Part shown: piece by piece, positions 56,425-64,000 of the stretch
Layout: each line of letters starts with the position of its first letter
How positions within the stretch are numbered: position 1 is the first letter of the stretch
Assembly: GCA_014584705.1 (NCBI GenBank)
Contig: JACTMJ010000024.1
Coordinates: 124,001 to 188,000, forward strand
Origin: Acidobacteriota bacterium
GTDB taxonomy: Bacteria > Acidobacteriota > Terriglobia > Bryobacterales > Bryobacteraceae
Direction of reading: 5' to 3'
Length of the DNA: 64,000 nt
Made by a program: the position numbers and the translations under genes
The notes under the pieces: generated by a model
The model's input: the letters and a program-made list of their open reading frames with translations, nothing else
Told to the model about the DNA's origin: nothing
The model's database searches: none

Positions 56425-56748
56425 TTAGGACTTGGCCTCGTCGGAAAAAACGGACGCGATGGCCGATCGGGCAACTTGTAGTTTTACACCATCGGGCTTC
56501 ACGCGGACAACCACCAATTCCTTGGATTCGTCAATCGCCACCACCGTGCCGACCAGACCTCCGGAGGTTTGAACCTGCTGGCCGTTCTGCAGGGCGCTTA
56601 ACATTTGTTGGTGCTTCTTGCGCTGGCGCTGCATGGGCAGGACGAGCAAAAAGTAAAAGATAGCAAAAATGAGAACCATCGGGAGGAAGGCAAGCAGCCC
56701 GCTCGTCCCGCCGGGTCCCGATTGAAAGAAAAGCATGAATGCTGGCAT
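56425..56748 (-). CDS. yajC: preprotein translocase subunit YajC
   Basis: A 107-residue protein with one hydrophobic helix (SGLLAFLPMVLIFAIFYFLLVL) followed by QRQRKKHQQMLSALQNGQQV and a TSGGLVGTVVAID beta region. This is the standard YajC layout. ATG at 56748 gives MPAFMLFF; ATG at 56736 is also possible. It sits between tgt and secD, the conserved order in many bacteria. Confidence 0.95.
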   Translation of the reverse strand: MPAFMLFFQSGPGGTSGLLAFLPMVLIFAIFYFLLVLPMQRQRKKHQQMLSALQNGQQVQTSGGLVGTVVAIDESKELVVVRVKPDGVKLQVARSAIASVFSDEAKS

Positions 56749-56843
56749 CTTGGCTGGCCGTCCCTCGATCCCGCGACCGGCGGATTTCGCGCTCCGGCAT
56801 CTCCCGAGAGGCGAACCCCACGCCACTCGCGAAGTCAAAAGGA

Positions 56844-57983
56844 TTAGTTTACAGGAATCCGGGCGCCGAATTCGCGAAGAAACTCCGGAAAGCGTCCGAT
56901 GAGAATACTCTTTCGAATCCGGCGCATGATGTCAAGGTAATAACGAAGGTTGTGAATCGTCGCCAGCGTACAGAAAAGCATCTCGCCCGCCAGGTAGAGA
57001 TGGCGAAGATACGCTCTCGAAAAGTGTTTGCAGGTGTAACAACCGCAAGAGGGATCCACCGGCAACGGATCTTCGCGGAATCGCGCCTGCTTGATCACGA
57101 CGCGCCCTTCCGAAGTAAATAGACAGCCATTGCGGGCGTTGCGGGAGGGCATGACGCAATCCATCATGTCCACACCCCGCGCGACATACTGCGGCAGTTC
57201 TTCGGGAAGGCCCACTCCCATCACGTAACGCGGCTTGTCGACGGGGAGTTTGGGCACGCACAGATCCGCAATCTCCATGCTGAGTTCGCGCGGTTCCCCC
57301 ACCGAAAGGCCCCCGATGGCATATCCCTCGGCGTCCAGCCCCGCCAACTCCTCAAGGCATCCGAGGCGCAGATCGTGGTACATGCCGCCCTGAACAATGG
57401 GGAACAGCGCTTGATTCACGCGGGAATCTTCCGGCAGCGCGCGAAAATGTTCGAAAGCCCTCCGCGCCCACCGCACGGTGAGTTCCATGCTCTTGCGCGC
57501 CTTATGCCACTCAAGGGGGTAAGGCGGGCACTCGTCGAGCACCATTGCGATGTCGCTGCCCAGCGCTTGCTGCATGTCCACGGTGGATTCGGGCGTGAAC
57601 AAGTGCTGGTCCCCGTTGAGGTGAGAGCGGAAAAGCACGCCATCTTCGCGAACTTTGCGCAGCCCGTCGAGGCTGAAAACCTGGAATCCGCCAGAGTCCG
57701 TGAGGATAGCCCGATCCCAGTGCATGAAGCGGTGAAGCCCTCCCAACTGGCGAATGAGTTCATGTCCCGGCCGGAGATAGAGGTGATACGTATTGCCCAG
57801 GATGATCTTGGCATCGAGCTCGCCGGCCAGGTGCTCCGGCGTGAGCCCCTTCACCGTCGCCTGGGTGCCCACGGGCATGAAGACCGGAGTTTCGATGATG
57901 CCGTGGGGCGTGTGCAGCCGGCCGGTGCGCGCGCCGGTTTCCGGGCAGGTGGCTTCTATTTCAAATCGGAGAGCGGGTTCCAA
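56844..57983 (-). CDS. tgt: queuine tRNA-ribosyltransferase
   Basis: Tgt exchanges guanine for preQ1 in the anticodon of GUN tRNAs. The protein contains FMPVGTQATVK near the start, the catalytic-region ILTDSGGFQVFSL, and MMDCVMPSRNARNG with the nucleophilic Asp. The zinc ligands CGCYTCKHF with a later H are in the C-terminal part. No ATG lies near the family start; TTG at 57983 gives MEPALRFEIEATC, which matches the usual opening. A frame to 58085 exists but adds 34 residues that are not family-like and would overlap the divergent sulfatase leader. Confidence 0.93.
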   Translation of the reverse strand: MEPALRFEIEATCPETGARTGRLHTPHGIIETPVFMPVGTQATVKGLTPEHLAGELDAKIILGNTYHLYLRPGHELIRQLGGLHRFMHWDRAILTDSGGFQVFSLDGLRKVREDGVLFRSHLNGDQHLFTPESTVDMQQALGSDIAMVLDECPPYPLEWHKARKSMELTVRWARRAFEHFRALPEDSRVNQALFPIVQGGMYHDLRLGCLEELAGLDAEGYAIGGLSVGEPRELSMEIADLCVPKLPVDKPRYVMGVGLPEELPQYVARGVDMMDCVMPSRNARNGCLFTSEGRVVIKQARFREDPLPVDPSCGCYTCKHFSRAYLRHLYLAGEMLFCTLATIHNLRYYLDIMRRIRKSILIGRFPEFLREFGARIPVN

Positions 57984-58105
57984 GGTTTCAGTATCGCAAG
58001 AGGCGGCCTGCTTCAAGCAAAAGAAGACGGGAAGCACGGGGAGAAGCGCCGGCTTTCGCCATGTCTCGCGGGCCGGCCACTGCATTTGCCGGCCATGGTA
58101 ATAAG

Positions 58106-59866
58106 ATGGACTCCATGCAACGCCGCACCTTCCTCCGACTCACCACCGCTTTCGGCCTTGCCGGCCCGTTTGCATCCGGGCAGAAGCGCAGCCCCAATCT
58201 CGTCATCATTCTCGCCGACGACCAGGGCTGGGGAGATCTGAGTATCAACGGCAACCGAAACCTCCAAACGCCGCACATTGATTCCCTGGCCAGGGACGGC
58301 GCTCTGTTTGAGCGTTTTTTCGTCTGCTCCGTCTGCGCACCGACCCGGGCGGAGTTCCTTACAGGGCGCTACCATCCGCGGGGAGGCGTTCGCGGCGTTT
58401 CACGAGGCGACGAGCGCCTGAACCTGGACGAAACTACCATCGCGGACATCTTCCGCGCGGCGGGCTACGCCACGGGCTGCTTCGGCAAGTGGCATAGCGG
58501 CACCCAACATCCCTACCACCCGAACTCCCGGGGCTTCGACGAATACTATGGCTACACCTCCGGGCATTGGGGAGACTACTTCGCGCCGGAACTCGATCAT
58601 AACGGGGAAGTGGTGCAGGGAGAGGGCTTCCTTACCGACGACCTTACCAATCATGCGATCCGCTTTATTGAGAAGAACCGTGCCAGGCCGTTCCTTTGCT
58701 ACCTTCCTCTGAATACGCCGCACTCTCCAATGCAGGTGCCGGACCGCTTTTTTGAGAAATTCGCAGCCCTCGATCCGGCGCAGCGCGCGCGCGACGAATC
58801 CCAGGAAAGCCTGCCGATGACAAGGGCGGCGCTCGCCATGTGCGAGAACATCGATTGGAACGTCGGCCGGGTGCTTCAATCCCTCGATAGTGCGGGGTTG
58901 GCAAAGGACACCATCGTGCTCTATTTCAGTGACAACGGCCCGAATAGCTGGCGATGGAATGGCGGAATGCGAGGCCGCAAGGGAAGCCTCGACGAGGGAG
59001 GGCTCCGCGCGCCCTGCCTCCTGCGCTGGCCCGGAAAGATTCCCGCCGGAAAGCGAATTTCGCAAATCGCCGCCGCGATCGATCTTCTGCCCACTTTCGC
59101 GGAACTGGCCGGAGTCAGTCGGCCTGCGTCGAAGCCTCTGGATGGGAAGAGCCTCGCGCCGCTCCTGCTCTCGGAGAATGCCGCCTGGCCGGAGCGGACC
59201 ATTTTCACCATGCAGAACAAGCGCGTCAGCGCCCGCACGCAGCGCTACCGGCTGGACGCCGCGGGCCGCCTCTTCGATATGGTGGCCGATCCCATGCAGG
59301 ATCGCGACGTCAGCGCCGCGCAGCCGGAGGTGGCGGCACGGCTGCGGGAGGCTGCCTCAGCCTGGCAGGCGGAAATGCTTCCTTTCGTTGGGGAAGACCG
59401 GCGGCCTTTCACCGTCGGTTTCGCGAAGAACACCATCCTTCCCGCACGGGACGGCGAACCGCATGGTGGCGTTGAGCGCAGCAGTAGGCACCCGAATTGT
59501 TCCTTCTTCCGGCACTGGACGAGCACCGCCGACGCGATGACCTGGGACGTGGAAGTGGGGGCGGCGGGCGTCTACGAGGCCACCCTCTACTACACATGTC
59601 CGGCAGGGCAGACTGGCTCCCGCATCGAATTGCGCCTCGGGGAGAGCCGTGTGGAAACCCTGGTCTCCGAACCGTTTGACCCTCCCCTTGAAGGCAAGGC
59701 GGAGGACCGTGTGCCGCGCGATGAATCTTACGTCAAGGCATTCCGGCCCCTCGTGTTAGGGCGCTTTCGCCTCGCGAAACAGACCGGCACCCTCACCCTG
59801 AAAGCGCTAAGCGTAGCCGGAAGCGAGGTGGGCGACGTCTGGCAGGTTGCTCTCCGGAGGGTGTAA
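58106..59866 (+). CDS. Tat-exported sulfatase with C-terminal beta-sandwich module
   Basis: The 586-residue protein starts MDSMQRRTFLRLTTA, with a twin-arginine motif. ATG at 58106 or 58115 is used. The sulfatase domain has metal Asp residues in ILADDQGWGD (35-44) and the formylglycine Cys in CAPTR (77-81), the CxPxR signature that needs a maturase. GNxGF-type later metal motif appears as YFSDNGPN. From about residue 455 on, a beta-rich module (WDVEVGAAGVYEATLYYTC, SRIELRLGESRVE) is appended; it may bind carbohydrate. It could desulfate a polysaccharide or glycan. Substrate unknown. Upstream is the divergent tgt. Confidence 0.92.
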   Translation: MDSMQRRTFLRLTTAFGLAGPFASGQKRSPNLVIILADDQGWGDLSINGNRNLQTPHIDSLARDGALFERFFVCSVCAPTRAEFLTGRYHPRGGVRGVSRGDERLNLDETTIADIFRAAGYATGCFGKWHSGTQHPYHPNSRGFDEYYGYTSGHWGDYFAPELDHNGEVVQGEGFLTDDLTNHAIRFIEKNRARPFLCYLPLNTPHSPMQVPDRFFEKFAALDPAQRARDESQESLPMTRAALAMCENIDWNVGRVLQSLDSAGLAKDTIVLYFSDNGPNSWRWNGGMRGRKGSLDEGGLRAPCLLRWPGKIPAGKRISQIAAAIDLLPTFAELAGVSRPASKPLDGKSLAPLLLSENAAWPERTIFTMQNKRVSARTQRYRLDAAGRLFDMVADPMQDRDVSAAQPEVAARLREAASAWQAEMLPFVGEDRRPFTVGFAKNTILPARDGEPHGGVERSSRHPNCSFFRHWTSTADAMTWDVEVGAAGVYEATLYYTCPAGQTGSRIELRLGESRVETLVSEPFDPPLEGKAEDRVPRDESYVKAFRPLVLGRFRLAKQTGTLTLKALSVAGSEVGDVWQVALRRV

Positions 59867-60228
59867 ACGCGTGCTCGACTACGCACTTATATAACTTTCT
59901 CTAGTACCCGAGTGTTTTTGGTTCCAATTTCTGCTCCGGCTACCTCCATTGCTGCGTACTTCTTCATGCGTATGTCCAAAGATTCGGAGAAGGCGTATTG
60001 CAACTGATTGATTCTACGGAAACTATCCATGGACGCCTGCCCCGATCTCGCTCCAGCTGACGTACTGGTAGATTCAATTTGAGATAGTACCTTGTAAATT
60101 CTTCCAACTTAGTACTAAATCAAATGAGATTTGACAATCTCGATTTCTCTGCGCGCCGCAACGGCCCGAATCTGGTGCCGTCCCGGAATAGCTAAAGGGA
60201 AATCCTACGAAACGGAGCTTGACTGGCT
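59867..60228 (+). other. intergenic region with possible operator of the PEP-CTERM gene
   Basis: No gene is seen in these 362 bases. They are lower in GC than their neighbours. An inverted repeat TCAAAT-gag-ATTTGA (60120-60134) overlaps a TTGACA (60131-60136) that would be a good -35 box, although no -10 hexamer fits 17 bases downstream. A looser half-site-like TCAATTTGA is near 60070-60080. Ribosome site for the gene at 60229 is not distinct (AACGGAG). Confidence 0.35.
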
Positions 60229-60972
60229 ATGAATCGAACACTTTTGCGCATCGCTTTGGCGCTGGTAGCATGCCTGGCGCTTACTCTAACTGTTTCGGCG
60301 GATACAATCGTTGCCACCTACACTAACCAATCGCAGGCTGGCGGCGTAGATTACAGCACGGATTCGGGCGGAGACTACGACTACACATCCGCTGGTTTCT
60401 TCACGTTCAACCGGACGGGCGGCGATTTCCCGTTGGACCCGCTCGCTCCAGGCAGCTCGTTCCTGGCGTTCTGCATTCAATTGACGCAGACCGTTGCCTC
60501 GGGCACCTTCGACGTCGTGAGTCTGGACCTTGGACGCACACCTCCCCCTGCATTGGGTGCGCTGGCGGCGCAACAGATCGATAAACTCTTCACGCTCGCA
60601 TTCTCGGGAGGCTTGATTACAGATCCCGTTAGCAACACGGTCGCGCAAGCGATCCAAATTGCAATCTGGGAAATTGCGTACGAGACTTCGGGAACCCTGG
60701 GAACCGGTGGCGGCACCACGCGATTCCAGAACGCGGGTTTGAATGTTCTGACGACGGCCGATGGATGGCTCACCACCATCAACGGAACCAACTTCACCGG
60801 CTATCTTCCCTCGCAATCTCTCTGGGCGATGAACAACGCTCAGCACCAGGATTTCGTCATCCAGACGCAACCCGGTGGAGCGGAGGGAGTGCCTGAACCA
60901 GGAACGCTGGCCTTGGTAGGTGCGGCGTTGCTCGGGCTAGGCGCACTGCGACGGAAACTGGCCAACGCATAG
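60229..60972 (+). CDS. PEP-CTERM sorting-signal protein with possible thioester domain
   Basis: The 247-residue protein has a Sec signal peptide (cleavage near residue 24) and a C-terminal PEP-CTERM signal: VPEPGTLALVGAALLGLGALRRK, the VPEP motif followed by a hydrophobic stretch and basic end. Such proteins are sorted to the surface or exopolysaccharide by an exosortase, which is not in this window. The middle contains FCIQL (Cys82) and QIAIWE (Gln143), which match the Cys and Gln signatures of internal-thioester adhesin domains in order and spacing. If right, it would bind covalently to surfaces or partners. That is inference from motifs only. Confidence 0.85.
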   Translation: MNRTLLRIALALVACLALTLTVSADTIVATYTNQSQAGGVDYSTDSGGDYDYTSAGFFTFNRTGGDFPLDPLAPGSSFLAFCIQLTQTVASGTFDVVSLDLGRTPPPALGALAAQQIDKLFTLAFSGGLITDPVSNTVAQAIQIAIWEIAYETSGTLGTGGGTTRFQNAGLNVLTTADGWLTTINGTNFTGYLPSQSLWAMNNAQHQDFVIQTQPGGAEGVPEPGTLALVGAALLGLGALRRKLANA

Positions 60973-61038
60973 AAAGTTTTCCGATAAGCCGGCGGCTAGA
61001 CCGGTCCAAATAATCTCTGTCAGAACAGGAAGCCCCAC

Positions 61039-61068
61039 GAAAGGGAGCGGCTAGCCCCGCTCCCTTTC
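61039..61068 (+). terminator. hairpin terminator after the PEP-CTERM gene
   Basis: GAAAGGGAGCGG (61039-61050) pairs perfectly with CCGCTCCCTTTC (61057-61068) around a six-base loop. The twelve-pair stem ends in TTT but lacks a following T-run, so efficiency is uncertain. Confidence 0.65.
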
Positions 61069-61310
61069 CGCGGATGTATCCCCGCAAGATCCGGCGATTC
61101 CGCCCGCCACACCGCTGGAAATCTTCACTCCCTGTACGCCCGCTTTGTCGACAATCACCGGAACGATCTTCTGTGCAAACGGCGGGAACCCGTCGATCCC
61201 TCCCTATAGAAAGGCGCTTCCGCGCGATCGCGTCTAAAGCCTTGCCTGCAAGCGGGGAACGACGGGATGGCTTTGTGAGAAGAGGACGCAATTCTTCCCC
61301 GCCCCCCTCA

Positions 61311-61339
61311 CAGCGGATTTCCCGGGAGAAAACCCGCTG
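61311..61339 (-). terminator. weak hairpin after the TonB-dependent receptor gene
   Basis: On the minus strand CAGCGG pairs with CCGCTG, with a further short inner stem, 28 bases after the receptor stop. There is no T-run, so this may be only a stabilising or factor-dependent end. Confidence 0.35.
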
Positions 61340-61366
61340 CAAGGCGGGCGGAGGGTGGGAGGGGAG

Positions 61367-64000
61367 CTAGAACATGAAGCGCAGCGAGAACTGCACCTTC
61401 CGCGGATCCCGGGTACCCGTGAGCGCCCCGAAATTCGCGTTCACCTGCTTCCCGCTTGCGTCAAAACGGGCACCGGTATCGTAGCTGTTGAACTGCGCGT
61501 GGTTCCAAATGTTATAGAACTCGGCGCGCAGTTGGAAGTAGCGCTCTTCGCTGGCCAGCGGGAAGCGCTTCGAAAAGCTCATGTCCCAGTTGTTCCAGCT
61601 CGGGTTGCGCATGATGTTGACACCCGCGTTGCCGAAAGAGCGCTGCGGAGTTCGGGCAAAGGCTTCCGTCTTGAAGTTCCGGGCGAACGTCCGCTCTCCC
61701 GGCGACAGGTAAGGATCTCCCACCACGGTAATCCTCGCTCCCTCCTGAGATCCCGTAATGTTCTGCCCGTCCACGGTGGAGAAGCCCGGCGTAAACGGTG
61801 TGCCCGTCATGAACTGAGTGATGCCGGAGATCTGCCAGTTGTCCGTGACAATGCCCAGGAGTTTGCTGTTGTAGCGCCGGCCCAGGTTCGGCACCTCATA
61901 GTTGTAGTTGAAGACCGCCATGTGCCGGATGTCGTATCCCAGCGGGCCATAGTTCCAACTCCTCCAGGGGAAGTAGTAGCTCAACCCGCCGAAGTCTCCG
62001 TTGGAGACGCCGAGCGATTTTGACCAGGTGTAGGAGACGCCAAACTGGAGACCGTTGGTCATGCGCCGGTTCACGGAAAGCTGCATCCCATGGTAGTTCG
62101 ACGTGCCGTCGAACGTGCGCATGTTGATGTCGCCCATGCCAAGATAGGGCCGCAGGAAGTTGTTCGGCAAAACCCCGGTGGAAGTAGTCGTGTCCCGGTT
62201 CGCGGGATCGAACTGCGCATACATCGGGATGGAATTGATATTGCGCTGGTTGATCAGATGCCGTGCCAGGCTGCCGATGTAAGAAACGTCGATCACGGAG
62301 CGAAAGCCGAGTTCGCGCTGAACGCCGAAGCTGAAATTCATCGTCTTCGGCAGGCTTTGCTCCGCGCTTTCAACGACGGTGACATTCGGCGGGCCAACCG
62401 TTCCCGTAGCCTGCAGGAACGTGTCCAGATTGCCGAAGTAAACAGTAGGGTTGAAGGACACCGGCGGCTGCCCGACCGTCGCGGAATAGACGTTGCCCTG
62501 CGGCCGGTCGTAGAAAATGCCGAATCCGCCGCGTATCGCCATCTTTCCGTTCCCACCGGGATCAAAAGCAAATCCAAATCGGGGAGCCACGGAAAACGGC
62601 GTCGTATAAAGGCCCTCGGGTGCGCCTTTGCCGCCGATCTGCATGCCGGGGGAGTAGTTGCCGGAACCCGGCACGAATAAGCCGATATAGGTAACCGGCA
62701 CGATCGTCCCGTTCCGGGGATCGGCTGCCATGCGCTTCTTCGTCACCGGGTCAATCGCCGGACGGTACATCACAGCGGCCGAATCCGCACTATAGGTCGA
62801 CGGAATGAACGTGGTCAGGAACTGGCGATCGTCGTGCGTCGCCGGAGAGATGTAGAAGCGGATTCCGAACTCCATCGTCAGTTTCCGCGAAGCGCGCCAG
62901 GAATCCTGGGCGTAGAACTCGGTCTGCAGATAACGATAGTGGGAGTAGGTTCGCCGGTTGGCCTCCGAGTAGCTATTGAAGTTGCCCAGCAGCGCATTCG
63001 AAAAAGCGTAGTTCGAATCAAACGGGTTATTCACATTGCGGTCGAAGGTAATTGCGCCGCGCGTATTCGCTCCGCCCACCTCATCCTTCCGCATGCGCTC
63101 CAGGTAGATACCGAACTTGAAGGCGTGCGTGTCCTTGATCCAACTGAGGTTGTCCGCAAACGTGATCACCGGGTTGCGGTTGGTATACGGGATGTTGCCA
63201 ATCCCGCTGTTGATTCCGTTCTGAACGCCACCGAAACTCACATTCGGAATGGCCCCGGACTCGTTGGCTTCCGGATACCACTGGCCGATATTCCCCATCT
63301 TGTCGCGGGACAGCAGACTCGGGTCAGTGGGGTTAAATGTCTGCGCACGATTGCTGCCTCCGAAGTTGATCTGGTTCACCAGCGTCGGGCTGAACGTATT
63401 CGAAATGTGCAGAATGGCGCTGCGCCCGCGCTGTGGGCGCTTCGTGACGAACATGTCGTAGTTGTGGCTGCCGGCAGTCCAATTGCTGTACGGCCAGTTC
63501 TCGTCGTCGTTATCGCGGGTACCCCGGAAGTACACGCGCATGTTCTGGCTGATGTTGTAGTCGATCCGGAACAGATCCTGGCGGCGCGGAAACTCGCCGC
63601 TGTTGTTGGAACGGTAATTCCGCCGGTTCTGTTGCGCCGGGTCCGCTTCCGTATAGTTCGGCAGCGGGAAAAAATTGAGAATCGCCTGTCCGGTCTTGTT
63701 GATGCGTGCCGTCGGAATGACATTGCCGGGGAAGTTGACGCCCGTCGTGGGGTCCTTGATCGGAATCATCGTGCCATTGACATCGAGCGTCTTCGAAAAA
63801 TCACCCGTTCGTTCAATGGCAGTGGGCGTCGTGGCAAAAAGCGTTCCGGGGTAGTTCCGCCGCCGCACGAACTCCTGTGACCAGAAGAAGAAGAGTTTGT
63901 CTTTCTCCCGGTTGAAGTTCTTCAGGAAAACCGGCCCGCCAACGGTGTAGCCGAAATTCGCGATGCGTTCCACCGGACGCGGCGTGCGTGTGCGATTGCG
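61367..64000 (-). CDS. TonB-dependent receptor, Oar-like (N-terminus outside window)
   Basis: The frame continues unbroken past the right edge; a GTG at 63973 is not a true start. What is visible (878 residues) is most of the beta-barrel and the end of the plug. The opening 'RIANFGYTVGGPVFLKNFNREKDK' pattern is typical of large carboxypeptidase-regulatory-domain receptors (Oar-like) of Acidobacteriota, which transport or bind large substrates such as glycans and peptides. The C-terminus ends ...KVQFSLRFMF, the final barrel strand with terminal aromatic residue that signals outer-membrane insertion. The barrel has many aromatic strands (NYNYEVPNLGRRYN). It would be energised by the TonB complex at 50531-53235. 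Substrate unknown. Confidence 0.9.
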   Translation of the reverse strand, partial: RNRTRTPRPVERIANFGYTVGGPVFLKNFNREKDKLFFFWSQEFVRRRNYPGTLFATTPTAIERTGDFSKTLDVNGTMIPIKDPTTGVNFPGNVIPTARINKTGQAILNFFPLPNYTEADPAQQNRRNYRSNNSGEFPRRQDLFRIDYNISQNMRVYFRGTRDNDDENWPYSNWTAGSHNYDMFVTKRPQRGRSAILHISNTFSPTLVNQINFGGSNRAQTFNPTDPSLLSRDKMGNIGQWYPEANESGAIPNVSFGGVQNGINSGIGNIPYTNRNPVITFADNLSWIKDTHAFKFGIYLERMRKDEVGGANTRGAITFDRNVNNPFDSNYAFSNALLGNFNSYSEANRRTYSHYRYLQTEFYAQDSWRASRKLTMEFGIRFYISPATHDDRQFLTTFIPSTYSADSAAVMYRPAIDPVTKKRMAADPRNGTIVPVTYIGLFVPGSGNYSPGMQIGGKGAPEGLYTTPFSVAPRFGFAFDPGGNGKMAIRGGFGIFYDRPQGNVYSATVGQPPVSFNPTVYFGNLDTFLQATGTVGPPNVTVVESAEQSLPKTMNFSFGVQRELGFRSVIDVSYIGSLARHLINQRNINSIPMYAQFDPANRDTTTSTGVLPNNFLRPYLGMGDINMRTFDGTSNYHGMQLSVNRRMTNGLQFGVSYTWSKSLGVSNGDFGGLSYYFPWRSWNYGPLGYDIRHMAVFNYNYEVPNLGRRYNSKLLGIVTDNWQISGITQFMTGTPFTPGFSTVDGQNITGSQEGARITVVGDPYLSPGERTFARNFKTEAFARTPQRSFGNAGVNIMRNPSWNNWDMSFSKRFPLASEERYFQLRAEFYNIWNHAQFNSYDTGARFDASGKQVNANFGALTGTRDPRKVQFSLRFMF

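Larger units (their letters stand above)
60973..61366 (+). other. intergenic region with convergent terminators
   Basis: No gene is seen. It holds the terminator of the PEP-CTERM gene (61039-61068) and, for the convergent receptor gene, an inverted repeat CAGCGG...CCGCTG (61311-61339). The stretch between them is featureless. Confidence 0.6.

Noticed and set aside
57984..58085. Longer tgt start at 58085
   Set aside because: The extra 34 residues are hydrophobic and not family-like, and would overlap the leader of the sulfatase gene.

Overview
The window is high-GC, gene-dense bacterial chromosome with about 50 protein genes and no rRNA, tRNA, CRISPR array or insertion sequence that I can recognise. 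An Oar-like TonB-dependent receptor, a PEP-CTERM protein, Tat-exported enzymes, an ExbB/ExbD/TonB set, a Gld-type ABC exporter and a yajC-secD-secF block all point to a Gram-negative cell. The combination looks like Acidobacteriota, possibly a Bryobacterales/Solibacter-like soil organism. That placement is inference from gene content; no phylogenetic marker was compared.

Layout, left to right. (1) 1-2440: the 3' part of a large phage-tail-like protein with a TIM-barrel-like C-terminal part. (2) 2472-3473: a short MetE-type methyltransferase. (3) 3525-8584: a glycan cluster of two GT2 enzymes, a DUF2304 membrane protein, a TMTC-like membrane/TPR protein and a GT4 enzyme. (4) 8581-14927, minus strand: a lysine/diaminopimelate operon (M20 deacylase, asd, lysC, dapB, dapA, dapD) whose leader is a lysine riboswitch. 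(5) 15147-24376: a methylmalonyl-CoA module (carboxyltransferase beta subunit, epimerase, both mutase subunits, MeaB, CoA-transferase) ending in a strong terminator. (6) 24386-32540, minus: a GT39-like membrane glycosyltransferase, a GH9-GH18 fusion enzyme and a 1192-residue membrane protein of unknown function. (7) 32719-40144, minus: pncA/pncB NAD salvage, a GldA/GldF/GldG/DUF4340 ABC exporter and fabI. (8) 40314-43134: three predicted exported proteins, including a methyltransferase with a signal peptide. (9) 43218-46345: a small unknown gene, a TtcA-like tRNA thiolase, and a DUF47/PiT phosphate uptake pair. (10) 46364-58000, minus: an ABM monooxygenase, DUF971, relA/spoT, a TPR lipoprotein, two exbD, exbB, tonB, secF, secD, yajC and tgt. 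(11) 58106-60972: a Tat-exported sulfatase and a PEP-CTERM protein with a possible thioester domain. (12) 61367-64000, minus: a TonB-dependent receptor cut by the right edge.

The lysine genes are tightly packed, several with 4-base overlaps, and should be shut down together by lysine through the riboswitch. The methylmalonyl-CoA genes can interconvert propionyl-CoA and succinyl-CoA, but no biotin carboxylase subunit lies nearby. The polysaccharide-active enzymes (GH9-GH18, sulfatase), the TonB energising complex and the receptor fit a glycan-scavenging lifestyle. The most unusual items are the phage-tail-like protein, the GH9-GH18 fusion, the 1192-residue protein, the thioester-like PEP-CTERM protein, and a terminator-like hairpin that ends at the relA start codon.
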